Translations under genes and position numbers: made by a program
In this document: in pieces, positions 1 to 6,645 of the stretch
Numbering within the stretch: the first letter of the stretch is position 1
Layout: each line of letters opens with the position of its first letter
NCBI GenBank assembly: GCA_003096255.1
Contig: PIXS01000138.1
Coordinates: 1-10,247, forward strand
DNA: 10,247 nucleotides
Direction of reading: 5' to 3'
Source of the DNA: Candidatus Bathyarchaeum sp.
GTDB lineage: Archaea > Thermoproteota > Bathyarchaeia > Bathyarchaeales > Bathyarchaeaceae
The notes under the pieces: generated by a model
What the model was told of the DNA's origin: nothing
The model's input: the letters and a program-made list of their open reading frames with translations, nothing else
The model's database searches: none

Positions 1-296
1 AGGATGCTCATGTTTGTGTCGTAGACTGTGAGATTGAACCATAGGCTCACAGGTAACAAAGATTGAACAGTGTTCCTCAGGGAGGTCCAGTTGCTGTCTT
101 GTATCAGGTTGGAGAGTCTTCCGTTGCTGTCTAATGCTACGAGAGTTTGTGTTGCAGCTGAATAGAGAGTGGTGTAGTTTGTTTGTTCAGCTCCATCTTG
201 AGATGGAATCAGAGCAATAGTCGACAGTATCAGAAGGGATGCAAAGAAAGCTTCTATGGTGCGTATCTGCCCCTTCTTGTTTTTTATGAGATTCAG
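1..296 (-). CDS. Pilin-like exported protein with class III signal peptide (3' end beyond window)
   Basis: The first 98 codons are present and the gene runs off the left edge. The N-terminus carries a basic leader ending KNKKGQ, then a hydrophobic stretch (about residues 13-31, EAFFASLLILSTIALIP). This is the layout of an archaeal class III (type IV prepilin-like) signal, with probable cleavage after Gly9. The exposed part is rich in Asn/Thr/Ser and has N-glycosylation sequons (NYT, NWT, NLT). No ATG fits. The best start is CTG at 294-296: it shares TG with the TGA stop of the preceding gene (CTGA junction) and has a perfect GGAGGT SD 8 nt upstream. An in-frame GTG at 312-314 is the alternative but has no SD. 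It is the last visible gene of the ATPase/platform operon, so a minor pilin role is inferred. The exact family is not recognised. Confidence 0.72.
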   Translation of the reverse strand, partial: MNLIKNKKGQIRTIEAFFASLLILSTIALIPSQDGAEQTNYTTLYSAATQTLVALDSNGRLSNLIQDSNWTSLRNTVQSLLPVSLWFNLTVYDTNMSI

Positions 297-1336
297 TGGC
301 TTGGACCTCCACACTGCACATTCATTCGATAGAACGTCCTGTCTATTGTCACCAGGTAATTGAAGGAGAAGCATTCCGTGTTTTCGAAGTTTGCACCTAT
401 TTCCAGAGGAACCTGAGGATAAGTAACCCATTCAATAAAGAATGTTGAACCGTTCCATCCTGTTACAGCCAAAACCTTTGGGCTTGAATCCAAAAACTCT
501 GGAACAGCATAGGTCTCATTTGAAACTGAAGACAAAGTTGATTCATAACCGTACGAAAACTGGTACCCGTCTTCGAGGGAGACTCCAGAAAAGTTTGGGT
601 CTGCAAGCAGAGTGCTGTTAAGGGGGCTAAGGCTAAGAAACGTGTTGTTTGGTGAAGGCTCTGAAGACAGGTGACCGAAAGCGTAGGCTCCTTGGGCGGT
701 TAATCTATCATCGTAGGCTGTTCTTGCAAAAACTATGAGTAAAGCTGTCCCGTTGGATGAATCAGGAATCTCTATGTCAACAACTGCTTCGCCGCTACCT
801 GAAGTGCTAGAGACTGTGCTGTTAAGATAGTTGTTTGCAATTATGTAACACTGTAGGCTCGCAGCTACAGGAGCTTGGTCGCGACTAACAGAAACGTTAA
901 AGGAATATGTAGTTGACTCCGCCAAGCTCTCATTCGAACTCAAGGCAATAGAAACGTCCAATATCTGCGAAAAAGTGATTCGAAAGGCAACTTTTTCCAG
1001 CCTCAAGGCTTGCAGAACCTGCAAATAGTTTAGAGCATAAGCGTTTGAGCTGTTAAGCCTAGACACCTTATCCCGACCAAGGGCGTAACTGAATGAGCCG
1101 TCCTCAGCTAAACCGAAGGCGTCAGGAGCGGCAGTTTGGTTTTGACCCCAGTCACCGGGACTGCCAGAGTTTACTAGCATGTGGTCAACTATTTTCTGCA
1201 GATATGCCTCCTCGTTCAAATCATGCATGCCGCCTATGTAGGGCGCAACTATCATTGTGGTCGCAACCATGGACACAACCACCACGGCGACTATGAGAGT
1301 GCAAGCAAAGAATGTGTCAATCGAACTCGCTGGCAT
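293..1336 (-). CDS. Membrane-anchored pilin-like surface protein, 347 aa
   Basis: I do not recognise a named family. The protein begins with a short polar segment (MPASSID) and one strong hydrophobic helix (about residues 8-33), followed by a long extracellular-looking domain rich in Ser, Asn, Thr and aromatic residues. At least ten N-X-S/T sequons are visible (for example NQT, NSS, NES, NVS, NGT, NNT, NFS, NET, NGS), as expected of a glycosylated archaeal surface protein. Just after the helix is the segment VDHMLVNSGSPGDWGQN, whose SPGDW core resembles segments I associate with archaeal pilin-like proteins (from memory, not searched). A canonical class III leader (basic residues then G/A) is absent, so processing is uncertain. 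The ATG has GAGGTG (1345-1350) 8 nt upstream. The gene follows the platform gene by 20 nt and touches the next pseudopilin, so co-expression with the pilus machine is likely. A minor pilin or adhesin subunit is my inference. Confidence 0.8.
   Translation of the reverse strand: MPASSIDTFFACTLIVAVVVVSMVATTMIVAPYIGGMHDLNEEAYLQKIVDHMLVNSGSPGDWGQNQTAAPDAFGLAEDGSFSYALGRDKVSRLNSSNAYALNYLQVLQALRLEKVAFRITFSQILDVSIALSSNESLAESTTYSFNVSVSRDQAPVAASLQCYIIANNYLNSTVSSTSGSGEAVVDIEIPDSSNGTALLIVFARTAYDDRLTAQGAYAFGHLSSEPSPNNTFLSLSPLNSTLLADPNFSGVSLEDGYQFSYGYESTLSSVSNETYAVPEFLDSSPKVLAVTGWNGSTFFIEWVTYPQVPLEIGANFENTECFSFNYLVTIDRTFYRMNVQCGGPSH
305..310 (-). promoter_or_regulatory. Shine-Dalgarno site deciding a CTG start
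   Basis: The minus strand reads GGAGGT, 8 nt before CTG at 294-296. It lies within the last codons of the 347-aa gene. It favours the CTG start, since the upstream GTG (312-314) lies before this SD and has no SD of its own. Confidence 0.65.
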
Positions 1337-1356
1337 CGCAGAAACACCTCACAGCT

Positions 1357-2853
1357 CTAGGTGGGAGGAGCCACATCAAAGATTCCAACCATAAAGTTCT
1401 GGGAAACAATAAGCGACACGTATGCCGTCACTGCTAGGAGAGCAGCATACTTTAGTCCAGATGCAAAGTTTCCTTCACTGATTTTTCCCATGAAGAACCC
1501 TGAAATCCAGCATTGAAAGATTATCCCCAGAGAAAAGACTCCAATCTGTCCTGAGATTTCTGTGGACATGACCTCGAAGAGGCTTGGAGTGGCAAATTTT
1601 GTCAGGATATACATGGTCATGGTGACTATGGTTGTTGTTAGGGCAATGAGGACGCTCCACACAAAAGCCAAAATAACGTATGGTTTGAGCAACGCCCGTG
1701 TGTTAACCTGAATTTCATACTCCTTCTCGCTGTACTCTGACAGCAACTCCAGAGCACCCACAGCGCCCCCACCAACCTCAATGGTCTCAACCATCATCAT
1801 GAAATTCACAAGAACTGGCCAGCTGTTGACTTTCTGCTTGAAGTTATCAAATATGTCCTTCAGGGACACTCCCCACTCGATTTGGCTGCGAATTAAGCCT
1901 AAATATTGGGAGAAGCGCCCATAGTCCCTACGTTTTGTGGCGTGAATTATGCTCTTTTCAGGAGAGATTCCAGTTTTTTGGGATTCTGTTATGTCTCTCA
2001 GGAAACTGGGCAACGATTTTTCTGCATTGTAGTTTATCCTCGCGATTCTTTGGTATTCGATGGCACCAGGCACAACACCTATTGTGAGACAGACAGTCAA
2101 CAGAAGAGGCAAACCAATGGCGTCACCTAATGCTGGAATAAAAAAGGATGAACCAAACACGCCGACGCATGCAGCCAACGAAATCATGGTTTTTTTGTAG
2201 ACTGGCTTCAGGTCAATGAGTGTGCTTTTCTGGAGGTTGTGGGCAATTAGCATGAATACGATGGAAACAAAGGGCATTAAAACGAATATGGCAAGGTAAG
2301 CTATGATTGGCGATGTGGGTATGCTTATTCCAGCCATGAGTTCCATTGAAGCTGTTGAAGAAAGCAGAACATACAGAATGTAAACACAGAGAACTACAAT
2401 CAGCATAACCGAGTAGCCTTCAACCAGCGTAGCAATTTTTTCTGTGGAACGTGTCATGGCTTTGTTTCTTAACTCGAAGATTGTCCTAAGTTTGCTTCGC
2501 ATGTAGTCGCTTACTTTGCCTCCACTTTTGATGGATGAAATGAATCCTCCAAGAAAATCTCTGTACATTTTTGAACCCGTTTTTTCAGACAGATCATACA
2601 TCGCTGTTAAGGGGTCCTTTCCCAAGACCTCCACGTGCCGAACAATCTCTTCCGCTTCCTTCTTGAATCGGGGCAGAAGAGTTGCCTTCCGCAGCCTTTT
2701 CCAGCTTTCATACAGAGAGACACCGCTAGTAGACATCAAAGCAAAGAGCATAACCACAAAGGGCAGTTCCCTTTCTATCTCGTCCTTTTCTTCGCTGGTT
2801 GACTTAGCTATCTTGCCAATGAGGTCACCAACAAAACCCTTTGACTCAGGCAT
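1357..2853 (-). CDS. Type II/IV secretion platform protein (FlaJ/TadC, T2SF family)
   Basis: This is the polytopic inner-membrane platform on which the cytoplasmic ATPase acts to build a pilus-like filament. Two repeated cytoplasmic T2SF-type regions are visible. The first is about residues 25-140, with ELPFVVMLFALMSTSGVSLYES and an SGGKVSDYMRSK helix. The second is about residues 278-385, with LPSFLRDITESQKTGISPEKS and WGVSLKDIFDNF. Hydrophobic helices lie near 145-165, 183-204, 222-241, 246-265, 391-416, 437-455 and 468-488. The 498-aa length fits archaeal FlaJ-like proteins rather than the shorter bacterial TadB/TadC. Only one base separates its ATG from the TGA of the ATPase gene, so translation is probably coupled. 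Assignment to the superfamily is secure. Whether the system is an archaellum, an adhesive pilus or something else cannot be read from this gene. Confidence 0.93.
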   Translation of the reverse strand: MPESKGFVGDLIGKIAKSTSEEKDEIERELPFVVMLFALMSTSGVSLYESWKRLRKATLLPRFKKEAEEIVRHVEVLGKDPLTAMYDLSEKTGSKMYRDFLGGFISSIKSGGKVSDYMRSKLRTIFELRNKAMTRSTEKIATLVEGYSVMLIVVLCVYILYVLLSSTASMELMAGISIPTSPIIAYLAIFVLMPFVSIVFMLIAHNLQKSTLIDLKPVYKKTMISLAACVGVFGSSFFIPALGDAIGLPLLLTVCLTIGVVPGAIEYQRIARINYNAEKSLPSFLRDITESQKTGISPEKSIIHATKRRDYGRFSQYLGLIRSQIEWGVSLKDIFDNFKQKVNSWPVLVNFMMMVETIEVGGGAVGALELLSEYSEKEYEIQVNTRALLKPYVILAFVWSVLIALTTTIVTMTMYILTKFATPSLFEVMSTEISGQIGVFSLGIIFQCWISGFFMGKISEGNFASGLKYAALLAVTAYVSLIVSQNFMVGIFDVAPPT

Positions 2854-2854
2854 C

Positions 2855-4456
2855 TCAGGTTATCCATCCTGCATCTGTTTCAATGAATTCCTCTGCAACC
2901 AAGTTCGAGTTCTTGCTGTAACGGCTCAAGACAACGCTCACACTTCGGAAATCGCGTATGCCGCGCTCAACCATACCTGACAGTATCTGCTTCCGTCTTT
3001 CTAGCTCCTCAAAGAGCACTTTTTTGGGAACATCCAAGTCCTTGGCAATACGTGCCAGAAGATAGCTTCCTTCAAGATCATTCTGGAAACTGTCCAGTGA
3101 CGGATTCCATCTAAAGACGTCATGAAGGGAGTCGGCATCCTTTATTTCAGCGATACGTGCAAACTTTCGGCTCGCAAACCTTTTTTCGGTTTCCGCAAAG
3201 GTAGAAGCTTTTATGCGCTTGGCAATTATCATGCAGTTCATCAGCGGCAAGATTGAAGAGGGAATGTTCATTGGTGGCTGGGTTAACCGTTTGAGGGTGG
3301 TTTCTACATCGTCGGCGTGTATTGTACAGAGACCACCGTGACCAGTTGCGAGAGCTTGAAACAGCACATAAGCTTCTTCACCTCTGATTTCGCCTACCAG
3401 AATCATGTCTGGACGATGCCTGACAGCAGATTTGATTAAGTCATAAAGAGTGATTTCTCCTTGCTTCTCAGTGCCGAATCCTGGTCGTGCAATGGTTGAT
3501 GTCCAGTTTTCGTGTGTTAAGTTGATTTCTGTAACTTCTTCAACTGAAATCATTTTGTATTCTGGATTAGTCAAACAAGCAACAGCGTTTAGGGCAGTTG
3601 TCTTTCCAGCTCCTGTGGCTCCAGCAATCATAATTGACATCTTGTAGTCCATCAAGAGCCAGAGGTAAGCAGCTATTGTTTCGTCGATGGTTTCGTTGTC
3701 TATCAAATCAATTATTGTGAGGGGGTCTTCCCTGAACTTTCGTATAGTGAAGCTTGTTCCAGCTGGAGTTGTTTCCCTGCCAAAGGAAACTGCAAGCCTG
3801 TGCTTCTTCGGTAGAGTCAAATCAACGATGGGGTAGGCTATGCTGACGTGTTTGCCTGCTCTGTTGACTACCTTCATGACAAAGTCGTCTAGTTCTTCTG
3901 CTTCAGGGTAAATGACGTTCGTTTTTATGTTTTCAAATTTTCTGTGCCACAGGTAAATCGGCTTGTTAACTCCTGTGCAGCTTATGTCTTCAACATAAGG
4001 GTCATACATGAAGGGGTCAATCTTGCCGTAGCCTACCATATCCCTTTCAAGATAGTACCTGATTTTACGAACACCTATGTCGTTGATTCCTCCAAGGATT
4101 TTCTGCTGTTTCTTCAAAATTTCAGGAACCTGCTTGTTGAAGGAGTCAACCAGAGTTTCTTCAGGCTCAGGAGCCTTTAACTCGTATCCCAGAATGTTCT
4201 TCAGACGCTTGTAGGCTTCTCTTTCCTCCTTTGCCAAAGTCAGCTCGTCAACAACATAGATGTATTCTGCAGTTTCCAAGTTCTGAGCAATACAAGCGTA
4301 CGCAAAGGGAGGATTCAAAGAGTAGGACTCTAGCTCTCGGCAGCCTTCAGGCACTCCCCTGCGGAAAAGCCCTAGCTCACCAATCAAATCTTCTGCCGAC
4401 AGCATTCCTATTTCTTTAGATCCTTTTTTGCTTTTCTTCTTTTTTCCACCGACCAT
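2855..4456 (-). CDS. Type II/IV secretion system ATPase (FlaI/TadA/GspE superfamily)
   Basis: This hexameric cytoplasmic motor hydrolyses ATP to drive pilin polymerisation through the neighbouring platform protein. Numbering from the chosen start (533 aa), the Walker A motif GATGAGKT is at 279-286, acidic residues (SVEEVTE) at 304-310, Walker B DMILVGEIRGEE at 350-361, and the His-box region TGHGGLCTIHADD at 371-383. The N-terminal domain (about 20-240) contains the FlaI-like stretch GYGKIDPFMYDPYVEDISC. A Lys-rich tail opens the protein. I chose the ATG at 4454-4456, whose A overlaps the TAA stop of the upstream gene and which has GAGGTG 8 nt before it. An in-frame ATG 18 codons upstream would overlap that gene and has no clear SD. 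All catalytic motifs are intact. The family is certain; a sub-assignment (archaellum, pilus or adhesin) is not possible from the sequence alone. Confidence 0.95.
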   Translation of the reverse strand: MVGGKKKKSKKGSKEIGMLSAEDLIGELGLFRRGVPEGCRELESYSLNPPFAYACIAQNLETAEYIYVVDELTLAKEEREAYKRLKNILGYELKAPEPEETLVDSFNKQVPEILKKQQKILGGINDIGVRKIRYYLERDMVGYGKIDPFMYDPYVEDISCTGVNKPIYLWHRKFENIKTNVIYPEAEELDDFVMKVVNRAGKHVSIAYPIVDLTLPKKHRLAVSFGRETTPAGTSFTIRKFREDPLTIIDLIDNETIDETIAAYLWLLMDYKMSIMIAGATGAGKTTALNAVACLTNPEYKMISVEEVTEINLTHENWTSTIARPGFGTEKQGEITLYDLIKSAVRHRPDMILVGEIRGEEAYVLFQALATGHGGLCTIHADDVETTLKRLTQPPMNIPSSILPLMNCMIIAKRIKASTFAETEKRFASRKFARIAEIKDADSLHDVFRWNPSLDSFQNDLEGSYLLARIAKDLDVPKKVLFEELERRKQILSGMVERGIRDFRSVSVVLSRYSKNSNLVAEEFIETDAGWIT

Positions 4457-4905
4457 TATCCTGACACCTCTGAAATGTTCAAAACCGTTAAAGTTCCCTG
4501 AACCTGACACTCCAGTTCCGCAAAACCGTAACCGCTGGTGTACAATCCTGAGGCGGTGACGGGTCCAGGCACAAATACGGTGAGGAACGCTTGAACTGGA
4601 TTGGTTCCAAAGCCTCCTTCAACCCAAGCACTTGAAGAGTCGTTTCTGAATTGTATCCAGTATCGTTTTTCGCCGACACGATAAGGCAGGGGCAATCTAA
4701 CAGTTATTGTCGAGTTGTTGGCTGTGGATGTTGAGATAAGCTCGCAGCTTTCCGCAGCCACATACTCTAACAAATTATTGAGTTGCTCTACTTCCACATC
4801 CTGCTTCATGGAGACGGCGTAGACACTGAATGTAGCAATCAGCAGTGCACTAACTACGGTTAGGGCAAAAAAAGTGTATACATAACCAGGAATTATCGAA
4901 GGCAA
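4456..4905 (-). CDS. Small pilin-like membrane-anchored protein, 149 aa, TTG start
   Basis: The protein has one N-terminal hydrophobic helix (about residues 8-31, YVYTFFALTVVSALLIATFS), then a polar region (MKQDVEVEQLNNLLEYVAAESCE) and a compact beta-rich domain with sequons such as NNS, NDS and NIS. The topology is that of a minor pilin, but a canonical class III cleavage motif is not obvious. No family name is recognised. The start is TTG at 4903-4905, with GAGGT (4912-4916) 6 nt upstream. That SD lies within the final codons and stop of the preceding gene, leaving 4 nt between the genes. Its TAA stop overlaps the ATG of the ATPase gene by one base. This packing suggests translational coupling and a role as a pseudopilin or initiation-complex subunit of this machine. 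The role is inferred. Confidence 0.8.
   Translation of the reverse strand: MPSIIPGYVYTFFALTVVSALLIATFSVYAVSMKQDVEVEQLNNLLEYVAAESCELISTSTANNSTITVRLPLPYRVGEKRYWIQFRNDSSSAWVEGGFGTNPVQAFLTVFVPGPVTASGLYTSGYGFAELECQVQGTLTVLNISEVSG
4465..4470 (-). promoter_or_regulatory. Shine-Dalgarno site fixing the ATPase start
   Basis: The minus strand reads GAGGTG, 8 nt before the ATG at 4454-4456. It lies inside the last codons of the 149-aa gene. It supports the shorter ATPase (533 aa) over a version with 18 extra N-terminal residues. Confidence 0.75.
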
Positions 4906-4909
4906 TTCT

Positions 4910-5806
4910 TTACCTCACCCATCTTTCAATTTTTGCGTTGCACACAACCAATTCGATGTTGATTACTGCACCATTTTCGTTGCTTGAGATGGGAACAGAG
5001 ACCTGAGCTTGACGGTTACTCAAAGTTACTTGGGCAGTCAGGGACTCGGGTTGATAGGAAATGTTGTAGCTGCTTACGCTGGTTGTGGTGTTCACGCAGG
5101 AAATTTTTAGCGGAATCTTTCCCATCAAATGAATGTTCTGGGAGGAATTGAGATTCACAACGTATATGCGGACGTTGTTGACAGGTTTGCCGTTTTCAGT
5201 TCCTGCTGTAGATACGGAAACTATGGGGCGGTAACGAAGAACAATTTCGGGGTGCTCTTCACCGCTTTCTATGTAGAGTTGTGTCATTACGGCTCCGCTT
5301 TTGTTTTCGACAACTTGGCTGGTGCCCTTCAAATAGAGTCCAGTGTCAGATGACTCAGAGTAAGGTAACTCATAGACTAATCCACCAACTGAGGAGTTGA
5401 AAACGACTTCATAGAATGTGCCGTCTGTAACGTTTATGGTTAACAGGTTAGCGGAAGGTTCGGTTTTTAGTGTTCCGCTGCAGTCTCCGAATTCAAGGGT
5501 TTTAGAGGAACCTGGTTGCCAAACAACATACTTGATGTTATCTTCCAGAGTGTCCATGTTTTGTTTTGCAGACGAAACTTTGAGGATTTGGCTGTTAACG
5601 TTGACTTTGGAAACTGCAAAGTAGTACGTTAATGAGATTACGACAGATAGGGAGGCGAACAGTATCATAAAGGTCATTGGCAGAGCTAGAGCCTTCTTTG
5701 ATGCACGAAATCTCTTAGCATTCACTTTAAGACGTTGAGGAATCATCTTTTTCTTTCCCAGCAGTTGAAATGTGGGTTTAGATGATTTGGTCTTGCTGAT
5801 TGCCAT
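4910..5806 (-). CDS. Membrane-anchored pilin-like protein, about 298 aa (first gene of pilus operon)
   Basis: A strongly basic N-terminus (KTKSSK, LGKKK, KRFRASKKA) leads into one hydrophobic helix (LALPMTFMILFASLSVVISL and following residues). This is followed by an extracellular-looking beta-rich domain with sequons (NVT, NSS, NKS, NTT, NIS). The KKA-LALP junction resembles a class III prepilin cleavage region but the leader would be unusually long. No named family is recognised. The start is uncertain. ATG at 5804-5806 has AGGAGG upstream, but 13 nt away rather than the usual 6-8. An in-frame ATG at 5864-5866 would add 20 residues and has no SD, so it would need leaderless translation. The gene stands about 100 bp from the pilin terminator upstream and only 4 nt from the next gene. 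It probably leads the operon encoding the ATPase and platform. A minor pilin or assembly role is inferred. Confidence 0.78.
   Translation of the reverse strand: MAISKTKSSKPTFQLLGKKKMIPQRLKVNAKRFRASKKALALPMTFMILFASLSVVISLTYYFAVSKVNVNSQILKVSSAKQNMDTLEDNIKYVVWQPGSSKTLEFGDCSGTLKTEPSANLLTINVTDGTFYEVVFNSSVGGLVYELPYSESSDTGLYLKGTSQVVENKSGAVMTQLYIESGEEHPEIVLRYRPIVSVSTAGTENGKPVNNVRIYVVNLNSSQNIHLMGKIPLKISCVNTTTSVSSYNISYQPESLTAQVTLSNRQAQVSVPISSNENGAVINIELVVCNAKIERWVR
4912..4916 (-). promoter_or_regulatory. Shine-Dalgarno site supporting a TTG start
   Basis: The minus strand reads GGGTGAGGT across 4912-4920, with the GAGGT core at 4912-4916, 6 nt before TTG at 4903-4905. There is no suitable ATG nearby in this frame, so the TTG start is well supported. 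Confidence 0.65.
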
Positions 5807-5819
5807 TAGTGGGTTTGTT

Positions 5820-5826
5820 CCTCCTC
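5820..5826 (-). promoter_or_regulatory. Possible Shine-Dalgarno site with long spacing
   Basis: The minus strand reads GAGGAGG, 13 nt before the ATG at 5804-5806. The match is strong but the spacing is unusual beside the 5-8 nt of the neighbours, so the start of this gene remains open. Confidence 0.4.
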
Positions 5827-5877
5827 TGTGTGAATTTGTTGTGTGAAGGAGCATGTCGTGTTTCAAAGAATAAGATG

Positions 5878-5898
5878 ATTTGTACGTAGATTACAAAT
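5878..5898. promoter_or_regulatory. Operator-like inverted repeat upstream of the pilus operon
   Basis: ATTTGTA and TACAAAT form a perfect 7-bp inverted repeat around a 7-base spacer. It sits between the pilin terminator and the first gene of the ATPase/platform operon. The centre-to-centre distance is near 14 bp, which would suit a dimeric regulator. AT-rich sequence here (minus strand TGTATTTGTA) could also act as a TATA element. Both functions are inferred. Confidence 0.35.
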
Positions 5899-5923
5899 AC
5901 ACATGCCTAATACTGAGCATAGC

Positions 5924-5957
5924 AAAAAAAGAGAGAGATTGGATGTTGCCATCCAAT
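5924..5957 (-). terminator. Hairpin plus T-tract terminator of the second pilin gene
   Basis: On the minus strand a perfect 8-bp stem (ATTGGATG / CATCCAAT, 5938-5957) encloses a GCAA tetraloop of the GNRA class. It begins 8 nt after the pilin stop. It is followed by TCTCTCTC (overlapping the stem by one base) and then seven T residues (5924-5930). U-rich tracts terminate archaeal RNA polymerase on their own; the stem may instead stabilise an abundant pilin mRNA. Confidence 0.7.
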
Positions 5958-5965
5958 AGGACATT

Positions 5966-6514
5966 TTAACTTGTGGCTTGAACGTTGCATTCTTTGTAAT
6001 ACATTGCCTGCGATGTATGAACAGTCATACCGACTGTCAAACCGATGTCGTTCACAGAGATGCTGTCTGGGCTGTCAACGTAGATTATGATAGAGTATCC
6101 TGAGCGCAATGTAACGTCGTCGCTAGCTTGTGTGAATGTCATTTCGACACCTATGGTGATGTTTCCGCCATCACTTAGGGTTGCGTTGTATGGTAAGTCA
6201 GCTGAGATAGATTCTGTAGTTTCCGAATAGAACACATTTGTCCAAGCGGATTCCTGTCCTCGGACGCTTATCTTGTCAATAACAAGGTCTCTACCACCAG
6301 TGTTAATCATCAAGAAAGCTGCCTGAGAACTAGAAGATCCGTCGTGCCATACGTGTTGTTTTGATAGGTGCACTGCTTCTTCTTGTACTCGTGTGCTAGT
6401 GACGTTGATAGCGAAGTAGCTGACTACTCCAGCGAGCAGAACTGAAACTACTAGTATGATCAGCGTTGTAACTACTGTGCTCAAAGCCAGTCGATTTCTT
6501 CGAAAGTCCCTCAT
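5966..6514 (-). CDS. Type IV pilin/archaellin-like filament subunit (paralogue A), 182 aa
   Basis: This is a probable major structural subunit of the surface filament. The N-terminus is MRDFRRNRLALSTVV followed by a hydrophobic helix to about residue 36 (ending SYFAINV). This is the archaeal class III prepilin layout: a short basic leader, probable cleavage after Ala10 before LSTVV, then the helix that packs in the filament core. The C-terminal domain is beta-rich with sequons (NVT, NAT, NIT) and ends near AMYYKECNVQATS. The ATG has GGAGAT (6521-6526) 6 nt upstream. A close paralogue lies 131 bp upstream; the two share almost identical N-terminal DNA and clear similarity at GGRD(L/I)VIDKISVRGQE and PDSIS(V/I)NDIGLTV. 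A terminator follows, so the gene is probably expressed separately from, and more strongly than, the downstream assembly genes. Pilin versus archaellin cannot be decided here. Confidence 0.88.
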   Translation of the reverse strand: MRDFRRNRLALSTVVTTLIILVVSVLLAGVVSYFAINVTSTRVQEEAVHLSKQHVWHDGSSSSQAAFLMINTGGRDLVIDKISVRGQESAWTNVFYSETTESISADLPYNATLSDGGNITIGVEMTFTQASDDVTLRSGYSIIIYVDSPDSISVNDIGLTVGMTVHTSQAMYYKECNVQATS

Positions 6515-6620
6515 TTTTATATCTCCAACACCTCGTAATCCAAAAAAATGATATGAAAATTTGTGTGTCTAACAAAACTACACATAGAAAACTAACATGA
6601 ATTAACCATGAAAATAGGGG

Positions 6621-6640
6621 TCCCCAAAAAAAGGTGGGGA
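6621..6640 (-). terminator. Probable terminator of the first pilin gene
   Basis: Starting 5 nt after the pilin stop, the minus strand has TCCCC and GGGGA arms (6636-6640 and 6621-6625) around a 10-base loop that contains seven T residues (6626-6632). In archaea the T7 run alone could terminate. The short GC stem is suggestive but the T-run lies in the loop rather than after the stem, so the structure is atypical. Confidence 0.45.
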
Positions 6641-6645
6641 AGATG

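Noticed and set aside
2516..2980. Plus-strand 154-aa open frame
   Set aside because: It is opposite the conserved platform and ATPase genes, crosses their junction, and its translation shows no domain-like features. It is a shadow frame.
4457..4510. 18-residue N-terminal extension of the secretion ATPase
   Set aside because: The ATG at 4454-4456 has a GAGGTG SD at 8 nt and overlaps the previous stop. The upstream ATG lies inside the 149-aa gene and lacks a clear SD.
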